NCBI GenBank assembly: GCA_905479765.1
Contig: CAJQNW010000136.1
Span: forward strand, 1-32,835
Source of the DNA: an uncultured Tepidamorphus sp.
GTDB taxonomy: Bacteria > Pseudomonadota > Alphaproteobacteria > Rhizobiales > Tepidamorphaceae
Direction of reading: 5' to 3'
DNA length: 32,835 bases
Notes under the pieces: model-generated
What the model was told of the DNA's origin: nothing
The model's database searches: none
What the model saw: only the letters and a program-made list of their open reading frames with translations
Translations under genes and position numbers: made by a program
Part shown: positions 24,999 to 32,675 of the stretch, piece by piece
Numbering within the stretch: the first letter of the stretch is position 1
Layout of the letters: each line of letters begins with the position of its first letter

Positions 24999-26303
24999 TC
25001 AGGTAGCAGCCTCGTCCGGCGGGGTTTCCGTCACATCGCCACTGCCGGCGTCTTCCACATATTCCACCTCGCCCTCGAGATGCTCGACCAGCGGATTGAG
25101 CTCCGATACGCCCGGCGAAGTGCGTGGCATGGGCACGAACGGCTCGCGCTCCTCGACGGGCACTGCGGCGCGTTGCGACAGCCGGTAAATCGTCAGGACC
25201 GCCATCGCGACATGGGTGATCGCGGTCAGCGCGAACAGGGCGCCAGGCACCGTGACCTCGACCAGTGATGCGGCAAGCGTCGGGCCGACGACGGCGCCGA
25301 TCGTGTAGATCAGCAGCAGTCCCGTCGACACCTGCACCATATCGGAGGCCTGCGCGTGGTCGGCCGTGTGTGCCGAACTCAGCGAATAAATCGGCATGGC
25401 GCCTGCGCCGAACAGGAAGCTGAGGCCATAGATCAGAAGCGCGCTGCCGGTGGGCGCCAGCGCCAGGCCGATCCCGGCTGCCGCGGCGACCACGCAGCAG
25501 CCCACGATCACCAGCCGCCGGTCGAGGCGGTCGGACAGGCGCCCGGCAGGCCACAGCACCAGCACCGCGCCGAGGATCGAGGCGGTGATGAAATCGCCCG
25601 CACCACCCGCACCCAGCCCCTGCAGGTTGGCGTAGACCGGGCCGATGGTCCAGAACGCGCCGTTGGCCAGCCCCACCGTGAACGCGCCGGCGACGCCCAC
25701 CGGCGACAGCTTGACCAGCCAGCGCAGCCTGAGCTGCGGCGAATCCGGAACCGGCGGCGACTGCGAGCGGGTGATGGCCACCGGGATCGCGGCCAGCGAG
25801 ATCAGCAGCGCGCTCATCGAAAATAGCTGGAAGCCGGCCGGCGGGAACATCCTGAGGAACTGCTGGCCCGCCGCCATGCCGCCGAAGTTGATGACGTTGT
25901 AGAAGGCCAGCACGCTGCCGCGGTTGGTATTGTCGGACTTGTCGTTCAGCCAACTCTCGATGATCGCGTAGAGCACCGCGAAACAGATACCCGACAGGCA
26001 GCGCAGCACGTTCCAGAACACCGGATCGACGATCAGCGCATGCATGATCGCCGCCCCGGTGGCCAGCGCAGTGCAGGCGCCGAACGCGCGGATATGGCCG
26101 GTGCGCCGGATCAGCCAGGGAGCCGCAAAGCAGCCGATCATCATGCCGACGAAGTAGGACGAGCCGATCAGGCCGATGGAGAGGTCGCTGAATCCGTAGT
26201 CGTTGCCCGCCAGCGGCACGAGCGTCGCCTGCAAGCCGGATCCGGCAAGCAGGATGAAGACCGATAGCAGTAATGCGGCAATAGCAGCGAGGGCGGATCT
26301 CAT
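24999..26303 (-). CDS. Major facilitator superfamily (MFS) transporter, YcaD-like
   Basis: This is a 434-residue inner-membrane protein with about twelve helices. GCFAAPWLIRRTGHIRAFG and GRLSDRLDRRLVIVG are the two motif-A copies. CLSGICFAVLYAIIESWLND in helix 4-5 is characteristic of the YcaD subgroup of MFS carriers, whose substrates are unknown. A hydrophilic, acidic tail of about 60 residues, with a SPGVSELNPLVEH block, faces the cytosol. The start at ATG 26303 has GGGAGCAGG upstream; a further ATG at 26363 adds 20 residues of polar sequence. The hydrophobic segment right after the start could be mistaken for a signal peptide but is the first helix. It reads in the same direction as mgtE, 120 bp behind it, so co-transcription is possible. 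Confidence 0.88.
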   Translation of the reverse strand: MRSALAAIAALLLSVFILLAGSGLQATLVPLAGNDYGFSDLSIGLIGSSYFVGMMIGCFAAPWLIRRTGHIRAFGACTALATGAAIMHALIVDPVFWNVLRCLSGICFAVLYAIIESWLNDKSDNTNRGSVLAFYNVINFGGMAAGQQFLRMFPPAGFQLFSMSALLISLAAIPVAITRSQSPPVPDSPQLRLRWLVKLSPVGVAGAFTVGLANGAFWTIGPVYANLQGLGAGGAGDFITASILGAVLVLWPAGRLSDRLDRRLVIVGCCVVAAAAGIGLALAPTGSALLIYGLSFLFGAGAMPIYSLSSAHTADHAQASDMVQVSTGLLLIYTIGAVVGPTLAASLVEVTVPGALFALTAITHVAMAVLTIYRLSQRAAVPVEEREPFVPMPRTSPGVSELNPLVEHLEGEVEYVEDAGSGDVTETPPDEAAT

Positions 26304-26423
26304 GGGTGCCTGCTCCCGTTTCCGCGATGGGTAGCAAGATTCGCCGCCCGATGCGTTAGGCAATCGTCTCAGGCAATGGCCCGCCGCACAAGGCGCGGGA
26401 GGCAGGCCATGAGGCGGTTTGCA

Positions 26424-27611
26424 TCATATCCCCAGGATCGCCGTGGTGATCATGAAGTACATCAGCAGGCCGGTCACATCGACCACGGTCGTCAGCGCCG
26501 GTCCGGCCATCACGGCGGGATCCTGGCGCAACATCAGGGCTGCAAGCGGGAGGCCCGCACCGATCAGCGCCGAGACCAGGACCTGCACCGCGATCGCGAT
26601 ACCGATTGCCAGCGCGATCATGTGCAGCGTCAGATGCGCGGGAACGTCGGCCCCGTTGGACAGAAACGTCACCTTGAGCAGCGCGAAGGCGAACAGCATT
26701 GCCGCCAGCATCAGCCCGATGCGGGCTTCGCGCCAGAAAACGGCGGCGCTGCGGCCAAGCGAAACCTCCCCGGTCGCGATCGCGCGGATCAGCAGGCCGG
26801 ACGTCTGGGTCCCGACATTGCCGCCGGTATCGGCCACCATCGGCATGTAGAGCGCCAGGATGACCAGCGCGTCGAGCGCGTCCTCGTAGACATGCACGAT
26901 ATAGCCCGCCATCAGTCCGACGATCGCCAGGCTCAGGATCCACGGCGCGCGCCGCAGGAAGTCGCTCCACAGCGACACGTCGAAATAGCGCGCGTCGCCG
27001 GAGCCGGCTATGGCGGCGAAGCGCTGCATGTCCTCGGCGGCTTCCTCCTCCAGGCGCGCGAAGGCGTCGTTGAACGAGAGGATCCCGGTCAGCCGCCCAT
27101 CGTCGTCGACGACGGGCAGGAAGGCACGGCCGCTGCGCGACAGAAGCCGGGACGCGTCTTCCGCCGGCATGGCGACCGGGACCGCGGTGACGTCGTGTTC
27201 CATGACCTCGCCGACGGTCGCCTCCTTTGGCGCGCGCAACAGGTCGCGAAGGCTGACACTGCCGCGCAGGCGCCGGTCCGCGTCCACCACGAATGCGATG
27301 TAGATCGTCTCCGCGTGCTCTTCGGCGGCCAGTTGTCGGACGGCGTCGCTGCAGCGTGTGTCGGCGGCAAGGTCGGCATAGTGGGAATTCATCAAGCCGC
27401 CGGCGACCGTCTCGGGATAATCCGAAAGCGTGAGGATCTCGTCGCGGTGGGCGTTGGCGATCCGCGCGCGGATCGTTCCGCGTCTGCGCGACGGCAGGGC
27501 GCGCATCAGCCGCGCGCCCTCGTCGGGCTGCAATGTGTCGATCAACCCGACGATGTCGTCGTCGCTGAGATCGCCGACCCCCTGTTTCGTCGGTATGCCC
27601 GTCGGATTCAT
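26424..27611 (-). CDS. mgtE: Magnesium transporter MgtE
   Basis: This 395-residue Mg2+ channel is recognised by the pore signature MVADTGGNVGTQTSGL and the closing GPALTTVVDVTGLLMYF. The order is a short MgtE N domain (about 1-75), two CBS domains (about 80-195, including VMEHDVTAVPVAM and LPVVDDDGRLTGIL), a linker helix, and five membrane helices. Known MgtE proteins sense cytosolic Mg2+ through the N and CBS domains, closing when Mg2+ is plentiful. At 395 residues it is shorter than the usual 450, because the N domain is reduced. Upstream, a 7-bp inverted repeat (27639-27657) could be an operator or leader hairpin; no Mg2+ riboswitch is apparent. The ribosome-binding site is weak. Confidence 0.93.
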   Translation of the reverse strand: MNPTGIPTKQGVGDLSDDDIVGLIDTLQPDEGARLMRALPSRRRGTIRARIANAHRDEILTLSDYPETVAGGLMNSHYADLAADTRCSDAVRQLAAEEHAETIYIAFVVDADRRLRGSVSLRDLLRAPKEATVGEVMEHDVTAVPVAMPAEDASRLLSRSGRAFLPVVDDDGRLTGILSFNDAFARLEEEAAEDMQRFAAIAGSGDARYFDVSLWSDFLRRAPWILSLAIVGLMAGYIVHVYEDALDALVILALYMPMVADTGGNVGTQTSGLLIRAIATGEVSLGRSAAVFWREARIGLMLAAMLFAFALLKVTFLSNGADVPAHLTLHMIALAIGIAIAVQVLVSALIGAGLPLAALMLRQDPAVMAGPALTTVVDVTGLLMYFMITTAILGI

Positions 27612-27638
27612 CGGCTTGCCGCTCCGCCCGATTGCGCG

Positions 27639-27657
27639 AACTGTTCCGAAAACAGTT
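27639..27657. promoter_or_regulatory. Inverted repeat upstream of mgtE
   Basis: AACTGTT and AACAGTT are perfect 7-bp arms around CCGAA, 28 bp before the mgtE start. It could be a repressor site or a leader hairpin. Confidence 0.4.
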
Positions 27658-27726
27658 TAGCGCCTGAGGGTTAGCAAGACTTTATGACGCATGGGCAGTC
27701 GACGGGATCGCTTGCGGATCTTTCTG

Positions 27727-28446
27727 TCAGACAATCGCCTCAAGCAGCCGCCCGACGAGGAACGCGAGCAGCGCCGCTGCCATGCCGATGACCAGCGTCT
27801 CGGTGCCCGACCGCCACCACGAATAGGTCGACCACAGGCTCTTCACCGAGCCGATGCCGAAGAACACCAGCGCCGTCAGTGCCGTGGCAATCACTGCCGC
27901 GTCCGGCAGGCCGAGCACGAAGGACAATAGCGGCACCGCACCGCAGATGACGAAGGCGGCGAACGTCGACAGCGCGGCCTTTACCGGCGACCGCTTCACC
28001 AGCGCCAGGCCGTGCTCCTCGGTGAGCATGGTGTCGACCCACGGCTCCTGACGGGAAGTGATCAGCGCGACCAATGCCTCCAGGTTCGAGCCCTTGAAGC
28101 CCTTGTTGCGGTAAATCTGGCGGATTTCCTGGCGTTCGCCCTCGGGGAAAAGCTGGATGTGCCGCTCCTCCATCTGCTTCAGGCGGTCGTAGTCCTCGAT
28201 TTCGGTCCGGGTGCCGGAGAAGTTGGCGGCGGCCATCGAGAAGCCGTCGGCGAGCAGGTTGGCGATGCCGAGGATGAGGACCACCCGTGTCGACAGGTCC
28301 GCACCAACAGCGCCAGCGACGATCGCGAACGTCGTCACTGCGCCATCGATCCCCCCGTACACCCAGTCGCGCAGGTAGTTCACTTTCGGTCCGTCGGCCA
28401 GCCGAGCTTCGATAGCGTCGGCCGAATGGTCGTGTTCGGTCTTCAT
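27727..28446 (-). CDS. VIT1/CCC1-family transporter
   Basis: This 239-residue membrane protein is of the CCC1/VIT1 family, which moves Fe2+ or Mn2+ out of the cytosol. The N-terminal helix has [19 protein letters not shown], followed by [20 protein letters not shown]; both are family signatures containing the conserved Asp, Gly and Met of the metal path. A hydrophilic middle region (about 85-140) with paired acidic residues ([17 protein letters not shown]) corresponds to the cytosolic metal-binding domain of the family. Three more helices follow. The start at MKTEHDHS is chosen because upstream sequence is non-coding; its ribosome-binding site is poor. Metal specificity is not determined. It is divergent from the DAHP synthase gene. 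Confidence 0.9.
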   Translation of the reverse strand: MKTEHDHSADAIEARLADGPKVNYLRDWVYGGIDGAVTTFAIVAGAVGADLSTRVVLILGIANLLADGFSMAAANFSGTRTEIEDYDRLKQMEERHIQLFPEGERQEIRQIYRNKGFKGSNLEALVALITSRQEPWVDTMLTEEHGLALVKRSPVKAALSTFAAFVICGAVPLLSFVLGLPDAAVIATALTALVFFGIGSVKSLWSTYSWWRSGTETLVIGMAAALLAFLVGRLLEAIV

Positions 28447-28490
28447 CACGTGGTGGTGCGGTTCCGGGTCGGGGGAGCGGATGCACTGGC

Positions 28491-28515
28491 CACCCAAGTG
28501 CTCTGGGTGTATAAC
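28491..28515 (+). promoter_or_regulatory. Candidate promoter with overlapping palindrome before the DAHP synthase gene
   Basis: TGTATAAC gives a good -10 hexamer (TATAAC at 28510-28515), with only a weak -35 (CTGGCC-like) 18 bp upstream. A perfect 6-bp inverted repeat, CACCCA...TGGGTG (28491-28509), fills the spacer, as repressor sites often do. A 7-bp GC hairpin (28523-28552) follows in the leader. Confidence 0.4.
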
Positions 28516-28593
28516 CCGCGCGCGCCGGCTGCGAAACCGAATTACGCCGGCGAATACCCACAAAGCCAGACAGAAACCAGGTTGGTACGCGTT

Positions 28594-29991
28594 ATGTCGA
28601 AAGCATGGAGTCCCGACAGCTGGCGGTCGAAGCCGATCGTCCAGGTCCCCGACTATCCCGATCCGCAAGCACTCGCGGACGCAGAAGCCACGCTTTCGCG
28701 ATTTCCCCCCCTCGTTTTTGCAGGCGAGGCGCGCAAGCTGAAGGAGCAGCTTGGCCGCGTCGCAGGCGGTGAAGGATTCCTCCTCCAGGGCGGCGATTGC
28801 GCCGAGAGCTTCGCCGAACATAACGGCGACAACATCCGCGATTTCTTCCGCGTCTTCCTGCAGATGTCGGTGGTGCTGACCTATGCGGCCGCGATGCCGG
28901 TGGTGAAGGTCGGGCGCATCGCCGGCCAGTTCGCCAAACCGCGCTCCTCGGACATCGAGAAGCAGGGCGACGTCGAGCTGCCGAGCTACCGCGGCGACAT
29001 CATCAACGGGCCGGATTTCACGCCTCAGTCGCGCATTCCCGATCCCGAACGCATGCTGCAGGCCTACCGGCAGGCGGCCGCGACCCAGAACCTGCTGCGC
29101 GCTTTCTCGCAGGGCGGCTACGCCAATCTGGAGCACGTCCACAACTGGACGCTGGGCTTCGTGTCGGATTCCCCGCAAGGCCATCACTACAAGGAGGTCG
29201 CAGACCGCATCTCCGAGTCGCTCGACTTCATGCGCGCCTGCGGCGTCACGGCGGATGCGACACCGCAGTTCCGCTCCACCGATTTCTTCACCAGCCACGA
29301 GGCGCTGCTGCTCGGCTACGAGCAGGCGATGACGCGCGTCGATTCAACCAGCGGCGACTGGTACGACACGTCGGGCCATATGGTCTGGATCGGCGACCGT
29401 ACCCGTCAGTCCGATCACGCCCATATCGAGTTCTGCCGGGGTATCAGGAACCCGATCGGCCTGAAGTGCGGCCCGAGCCTCGACGCCGACGATTTGATCC
29501 GGTTAATCGACACCCTCAATCCCGACGACGAGGCGGGCCGGCTGACGCTGATCTGCCGCTTCGGTGCCGACAAGGTGTTCGACCACCTGCCCAGGCTGAT
29601 CCGCAAGGTGCAGGCCGAGGGCCGCACGGTGGTGTGGTCCTGCGATCCGATGCACGGCAACACGGTCTCGGCCGGCGGCTACAAGACGCGTCCCTTCGAG
29701 CGGATCCTCCAGGAAGTGCGCAACTTCTTCGCCGTCCATCAGGCTGAAGGCACGCACGCCGGCGGCATCCATATCGAGATGACCGGCCAGAACGTCACCG
29801 AATGCACCGGCGGCGCCCGCGCCATCTCGGAAGCCGACCTGTCGGCGCGCTACCACACCCACTGCGATCCCAGGCTCAACGCCGACCAGTCGCTGGAGCT
29901 GGCCTTCCTGGTCGCCGAAGGGCTGAAGCAGGAGCGTGGCGCGCGAAGCCGTCCGGCCGTGACCCGCGCCGGGGCAGCGGTGGGCTTCTGA
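28594..29991 (+). CDS. aroG: Class II 3-deoxy-7-phosphoheptulonate (DAHP) synthase
   Basis: This 465-residue enzyme condenses phosphoenolpyruvate with erythrose-4-phosphate, the first step of the shikimate pathway to aromatic amino acids. Class II (plant-like, AroA-II) features are clear: [11 protein letters not shown] (metal-binding Cys), [51 protein letters not shown] and [18 protein letters not shown]. The symbol aroG is the one usually applied in this group. The start at ATG 28594 begins [14 protein letters not shown] as in homologues; the ribosome-binding site (CAGG) is weak. A longer open frame upstream is antisense to the VIT-type gene. The GFA-family gene starts 5 bp after the stop, so they are likely co-translated. 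Confidence 0.95.
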   Translation: MSKAWSPDSWRSKPIVQVPDYPDPQALADAEATLSRFPPLVFAGEARKLKEQLGRVAGGEGFLLQGGDCAESFAEHNGDNIRDFFRVFLQMSVVLTYAAAMPVVKVGRIAGQFAKPRSSDIEKQGDVELPSYRGDIINGPDFTPQSRIPDPERMLQAYRQAAATQNLLRAFSQGGYANLEHVHNWTLGFVSDSPQGHHYKEVADRISESLDFMRACGVTADATPQFRSTDFFTSHEALLLGYEQAMTRVDSTSGDWYDTSGHMVWIGDRTRQSDHAHIEFCRGIRNPIGLKCGPSLDADDLIRLIDTLNPDDEAGRLTLICRFGADKVFDHLPRLIRKVQAEGRTVVWSCDPMHGNTVSAGGYKTRPFERILQEVRNFFAVHQAEGTHAGGIHIEMTGQNVTECTGGARAISEADLSARYHTHCDPRLNADQSLELAFLVAEGLKQERGARSRPAVTRAGAAVGF

Positions 29992-29996
29992 ACCGG

Positions 29997-30401
29997 ATGG
30001 CGAGCATTCACACCGGGCGTTGCGCCTGCGGAGCCGTTTCCTACGAGGTCCGCGGGCCGTTGCGCCCGGTGTCTTTCTGCCATTGCGAAAGCTGCCGCCG
30101 GCAATCGAGCAACTTCGTCTCCGCCACGGCGGCGCCGGCGGACAACCTGACGATTACCGGTGCGGAGAACCTGAGCGACTGGCAGGCGACGCCGGACGCC
30201 GTGCGCCAGTTCTGCAAGACCTGCGGCTCGCTGATGTTCTGGCGGTGGAATGGCGCGAGCAAGATTTCGATCATGGCCGGATCGATGGATCGGCCGACCG
30301 GCCTGGACGCCGCCAAGCATATCTATGTCGCCGAAAAAGGTGATTATTACGACATCGCCGACGGCCTGCCGCAGTTCGATATCCGGCCGCCCAAGGCCTG
30401 A
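29997..30401 (+). CDS. GFA-family (glutathione-dependent formaldehyde-activating enzyme-like) zinc protein
   Basis: This 134-residue cytosolic protein has the Cys pattern of the GFA/CENP-V fold: CACG (Cys9, Cys11), CHCESC (Cys28, Cys30, Cys33) and FCKTCGS (Cys74, Cys77). These bind two Zn ions in Gfa. Gfa was proposed to speed the formation of S-hydroxymethylglutathione, but many family members lack this role, and the function here is open. No formaldehyde dehydrogenase gene is nearby. It starts 5 bp after the DAHP synthase stop and has almost no ribosome-binding site of its own, implying translational coupling. Confidence 0.88.
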   Translation: MASIHTGRCACGAVSYEVRGPLRPVSFCHCESCRRQSSNFVSATAAPADNLTITGAENLSDWQATPDAVRQFCKTCGSLMFWRWNGASKISIMAGSMDRPTGLDAAKHIYVAEKGDYYDIADGLPQFDIRPPKA

Positions 30402-30413
30402 TCTCCGGCCGTC

Positions 30414-30436
30414 ATTGTTGCCCATGAAGCAACAAT
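30414..30436. promoter_or_regulatory. Perfect 8-bp inverted repeat (operator or weak terminator)
   Basis: ATTGTTGC and GCAACAAT enclose a 7-nt spacer (CCATGAA). It is AT-rich relative to its surroundings and lies in the 114-bp gap before the dioxygenase gene. It resembles the dyad of a dimeric helix-turn-helix regulator; as a terminator of the GFA gene it would lack a T run. Confidence 0.45.
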
Positions 30437-30465
30437 CTATGCATTTAGTCGGGTCTTTATTTCAC

Positions 30466-30508
30466 CTCCGAGAACAGCAAATCGTAGACAACGTTGTTTT
30501 TCTCGGAG
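30466..30508 (+). promoter_or_regulatory. Leader hairpin that can sequester the dioxygenase ribosome-binding site
   Basis: CTCCGAGAA (30466-30474) is exactly complementary to TTCTCGGAG (30500-30508), which contains the GGAG site in front of the ATG at 30516. The 25-nt loop holds a perfect palindrome, ACAACGTTGT (30488-30497). If transcription starts upstream of 30466, the fold would mask the site. Confidence 0.5.
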
Positions 30509-30515
30509 ACCGACC

Positions 30516-31310
30516 ATGGCCAGGATGCCATCGCTTTTCGTATCCCACGGCGCGCCGAACCTGATCCTCTACGACAGCCCGGCGACCCGGTTCCTCTCCG
30601 AGTATGGCGCCCGCATCGAGAAACCGAGCGCCATCCTGTCCGTATCGGCACATTTCGAGACGGATCGGCCCGCCGTCGTGACCGATCCCTCGCCGGAGAC
30701 AGTCTATGATTTCGGCGGGTTCGAGCCTGAACTCTATACGCTGAAGTATCCCGCGCCTGGCGACCCGGCGCTGGCCGAACGTGTCGCGGGCCTACTGGCC
30801 GACGCGGGGAACGGGCCGGCAATCGTGCCCCGGCGCGGCTACGATCACGGCACCTGGGTTCCGCTGATGCTGCTCTATCCGGACGCCGACGTGCCCGTCG
30901 CGCAGCTCTCCGTCCAGCCCGGCCTGAGTGCCGCCCATCACTATCGTCTGGGCCAGGCGCTGGCGGGTCTGCGGGACGAGGGTGTGCTGATCGTCGGGTC
31001 GGGGTCCTTCACCCACAACCTCCAGGAGGCTTTCCAGCGACTGCGTCGGGGCGCGGTCGAGGCGGACCGGCCCGACTGGGTGGAATCCTTCGTCGAATGG
31101 ATGGTCGGGCATATCGAGGCCGGCGACGTCGACGATCTGCTCGCCTACCGGGAAAAGGCCCCCTTCGCGGTGGAAAATCATCCCACCGACGAGCACCTGA
31201 TGCCGCTCTACGTGGCGCTGGGCGCGGCGGGAGACGATGCCCGGGGCGCGCGCGTCCACGACAGCCACCAGTATGGCGTCCTCCAGCTCGACGCCTTCGC
31301 GTTTCAATAG
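30516..31310 (+). CDS. DODA-type extradiol (class III) ring-cleavage dioxygenase
   Basis: This 264-residue cytosolic metalloenzyme of the LigB superfamily is close to E. coli YgiD (4,5-DOPA dioxygenase). Metal ligands fall in SHGAP (His11), SAHFE (His46) and NHPTDEHLMPL (His222/His227); DHGTWVPL (His111) and GSGSFTHNL (His167) complete the active-site set. Such enzymes cleave catechol-type rings with Fe2+ or Zn2+; the substrate here is unknown. The ATG at 30516 has GGAGA 8 nt upstream. That site can pair with the leader at 30466-30474, suggesting control at translation. It reads in the same direction as the DAHP synthase and GFA genes, but the 114-bp gap with two dyads suggests its own promoter. 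Confidence 0.91.
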   Translation: MARMPSLFVSHGAPNLILYDSPATRFLSEYGARIEKPSAILSVSAHFETDRPAVVTDPSPETVYDFGGFEPELYTLKYPAPGDPALAERVAGLLADAGNGPAIVPRRGYDHGTWVPLMLLYPDADVPVAQLSVQPGLSAAHHYRLGQALAGLRDEGVLIVGSGSFTHNLQEAFQRLRRGAVEADRPDWVESFVEWMVGHIEAGDVDDLLAYREKAPFAVENHPTDEHLMPLYVALGAAGDDARGARVHDSHQYGVLQLDAFAFQ

Positions 31311-31475
31311 AAGGGTAGGCTGTTGCGGCTGGCGCGATTGGCGCACCGGTGTGATCGGCTGGGTGCCTTGCCGCGTGGCGAAGCCGGAGACATGGGCCGC
31401 TAGCAACATGTTAAATTATCTGCGCTACTCCAGACGCCCCTACCAAGCGGTACTCATCCAAACACGGAGTCTCAC

Positions 31476-31739
31476 ATGAAATCGCTGCTTCGTCTTTCCC
31501 TCGGCACGGCCCTCGCCGTCTTCGCCTTTACCGCCAACCAGGCGTCCGCCGCAGACTGCGACTACATGGTCGGCGAGGTCAACGAACTGCTGAAGACCAC
31601 CGAGCTCAGCCAGGAGCAGAAGGACCAGGTCATGCAACTGCGCGACCAGGGCCAGGCCGAAGCCGGCAACGGCCCTGCCTCAGGCGATTGCGAGGACACG
31701 TTGCAGCAGGCGCTCGACATCCTCAACGCTGAGGACTGA
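31476..31739 (+). CDS. Small secreted protein, unknown function
   Basis: This 87-residue protein has a clear signal peptide (positive start MKSLLR, hydrophobic core 7-20, cleavage near ASA-AD at 25-26). The mature part is about 61 residues, acidic, Gln-rich and predicted helical, with two Cys (28 and 72) that could form a disulfide. GGAG lies 7 nt before the ATG. I do not recognise the family. A GC-rich hairpin follows the stop. The 165-bp gap upstream shows no clear promoter, though a TTAAATTAT stretch near 31411 could supply a -10. Confidence 0.7.
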   Translation: MKSLLRLSLGTALAVFAFTANQASAADCDYMVGEVNELLKTTELSQEQKDQVMQLRDQGQAEAGNGPASGDCEDTLQQALDILNAED

Positions 31740-31750
31740 CACTATACTTT

Positions 31751-31777
31751 CCGGCCGGGGACAGGCGCCCCGGCCGG
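31751..31777. terminator. Bidirectional terminator hairpin
   Basis: Perfect 10-bp arms CCGGCCGGGG and CCCCGGCCGG enclose a 7-nt loop. It lies between the convergent small secreted protein and Omp10-like genes, preceded by CTTT. Confidence 0.8.
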
Positions 31778-31810
31778 CCAACTGCGCCACCGGCAAATGC
31801 GGGCCTGGCG

Positions 31811-32176
31811 TCAGCTGCTGCGCGTCAGCGCGAACTGCTGGCCCTCGGCGCCCGTGCAGGCGAGGTTCTGCGGCGTCACCAGATTGCAGTTGACCACGCT
31901 CGTGGTCTGGCGGATCGCCGAGCGCATGGTGATCTGGACAGTCCGTCCGTCGACCATCCGGTAGCTTCCGTCCGACACCGTTTCGCCGGTTGCCAGCACT
32001 CTGGTCTGGAAGCCGCCGCCCCGGAAGGTCGTCGCGGTGACGCCGTCGGTGCTCATCCAATTGCCGTCGATGCTGGCGCCGGAGTTCAGCGTCCCGGCTC
32101 CGCCGTTGCAGCCGGCGACACCTGCAGCGAGCGCGATAATCGCGGCGGCGGTCAGGTAAGTGCGTGTGTTCCGCAT
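31811..32176 (-). CDS. omp10: Omp10-like outer-membrane lipoprotein
   Basis: This 121-residue lipoprotein has a type II signal with lipobox AGVAGC (Cys23 becoming the lipidated N-terminus). The mature part parallels Brucella Omp10 over nearly its whole length: a GNWMSTDG block, a FRGGGFQTR strand, QITMRSAIRQTTSVVNCNLV, and a final LACTGAEGQQFALTR. Omp10 is a surface lipoprotein known from Brucella and its Hyphomicrobiales relatives; its biochemical role is unclear. Two Cys (in VNCNLV and LACTG) may pair. The start is placed at MRNTRTYL, with GAGGAG 8 nt upstream; a longer frame to 32266 is rejected because it buries the signal peptide. It is convergent with the small secreted protein gene. 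Confidence 0.85.
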   Translation of the reverse strand: MRNTRTYLTAAAIIALAAGVAGCNGGAGTLNSGASIDGNWMSTDGVTATTFRGGGFQTRVLATGETVSDGSYRMVDGRTVQITMRSAIRQTTSVVNCNLVTPQNLACTGAEGQQFALTRSS

Positions 32177-32460
32177 AGTGTAATCTCCTCGTCTCTGCCC
32201 TTCGTTACAGCAAGTCACGGGATTCGCCGAGTGTGGCGAGAGTTCGGTTTCCGCCGCCGGTGCCATCCCGGCTGCCGTTCACTCTGCAGCCCCGAAAGGG
32301 CGGTGTGTCGTATGGCGGGCAGAGCGCGTTAGCAACAGATTTCCCGCTTCACGAAGCCGGAAAGCCGGCACCTACTAAAAAACACCGCAAGAGGTAAATG
32401 GTTTGATGCCTCGTGGACTTTTTTCGTGTCCGCGCGCGCGGTGACCGGACCACGGAGGCC

Positions 32461-32487
32461 CGTCCGGGACGCGATCCGGGATCCCAG
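32461..32487 (-). repeat. Intergenic palindromic repeat, family B (diverged copy)
   Basis: Read on the minus strand it carries TCCCGGATC, then GTCC and GGAC, matching the repeat at 20381 apart from the loop (GC for AA) and one base in the arm. Confidence 0.55.
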
Positions 32488-32607
32488 CCTTAACCCTTGC
32501 GATCTGTCTTTGGACCTCGTGCCGACGTCCGGCCGGGCCGGGACCGTCCGCTGGTGGCCGATTTCATCGGTTTGCGGCGTGAGAATTCTTTTTCGGCGGG
32601 AAATGGC

Positions 32608-32648
32608 TTGAGTTACAAAAGATTCCAAAATATGACTTTTTAAGTCAT
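32608..32648 (+). promoter_or_regulatory. Candidate promoter with an overlapping palindromic operator
   Basis: TTGAGT (32608-32613) and TATGAC (32631-32636) are separated by 17 bp. A perfect 7-bp dyad, ATGACTT-TTT-AAGTCAT (32632-32648), covers the -10 and the likely start of transcription. TTAA-N6-TTAA at 32640-32653 is close to a CtrA-type site (normally N7). Confidence 0.4.
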
Positions 32649-32675
32649 GTTAAGAATCTAGCTGAGGAGCGGATC

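Larger units (their letters stand above)
32177..32675. other. Long intergenic region with a repeat and a candidate promoter
   Basis: This 499-bp stretch has no convincing gene. An open frame on the minus strand (32628-32329) has an unlikely composition. It contains the Omp10-like promoter region, a small GCCGG/CCGGC hairpin near 32356, a family B repeat (32461-32487) and a promoter-like block just before the last gene. Confidence 0.5.

Noticed and set aside
28012-28593. Upstream extension of the DAHP synthase frame
   Set aside because: It runs antisense through the VIT-type transporter gene, and homologues start at the ATG at 28594.
28481-28593. Leader peptide for attenuation of the DAHP synthase gene
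   Set aside because: The short frame from 28481 has few aromatic residues, no stop before the gene and no alternative terminator hairpins.
32329-32628. 99-residue minus-strand open frame
   Set aside because: It spans a repeat and a promoter-like block, has no ribosome-binding site and contains no recognisable domain.
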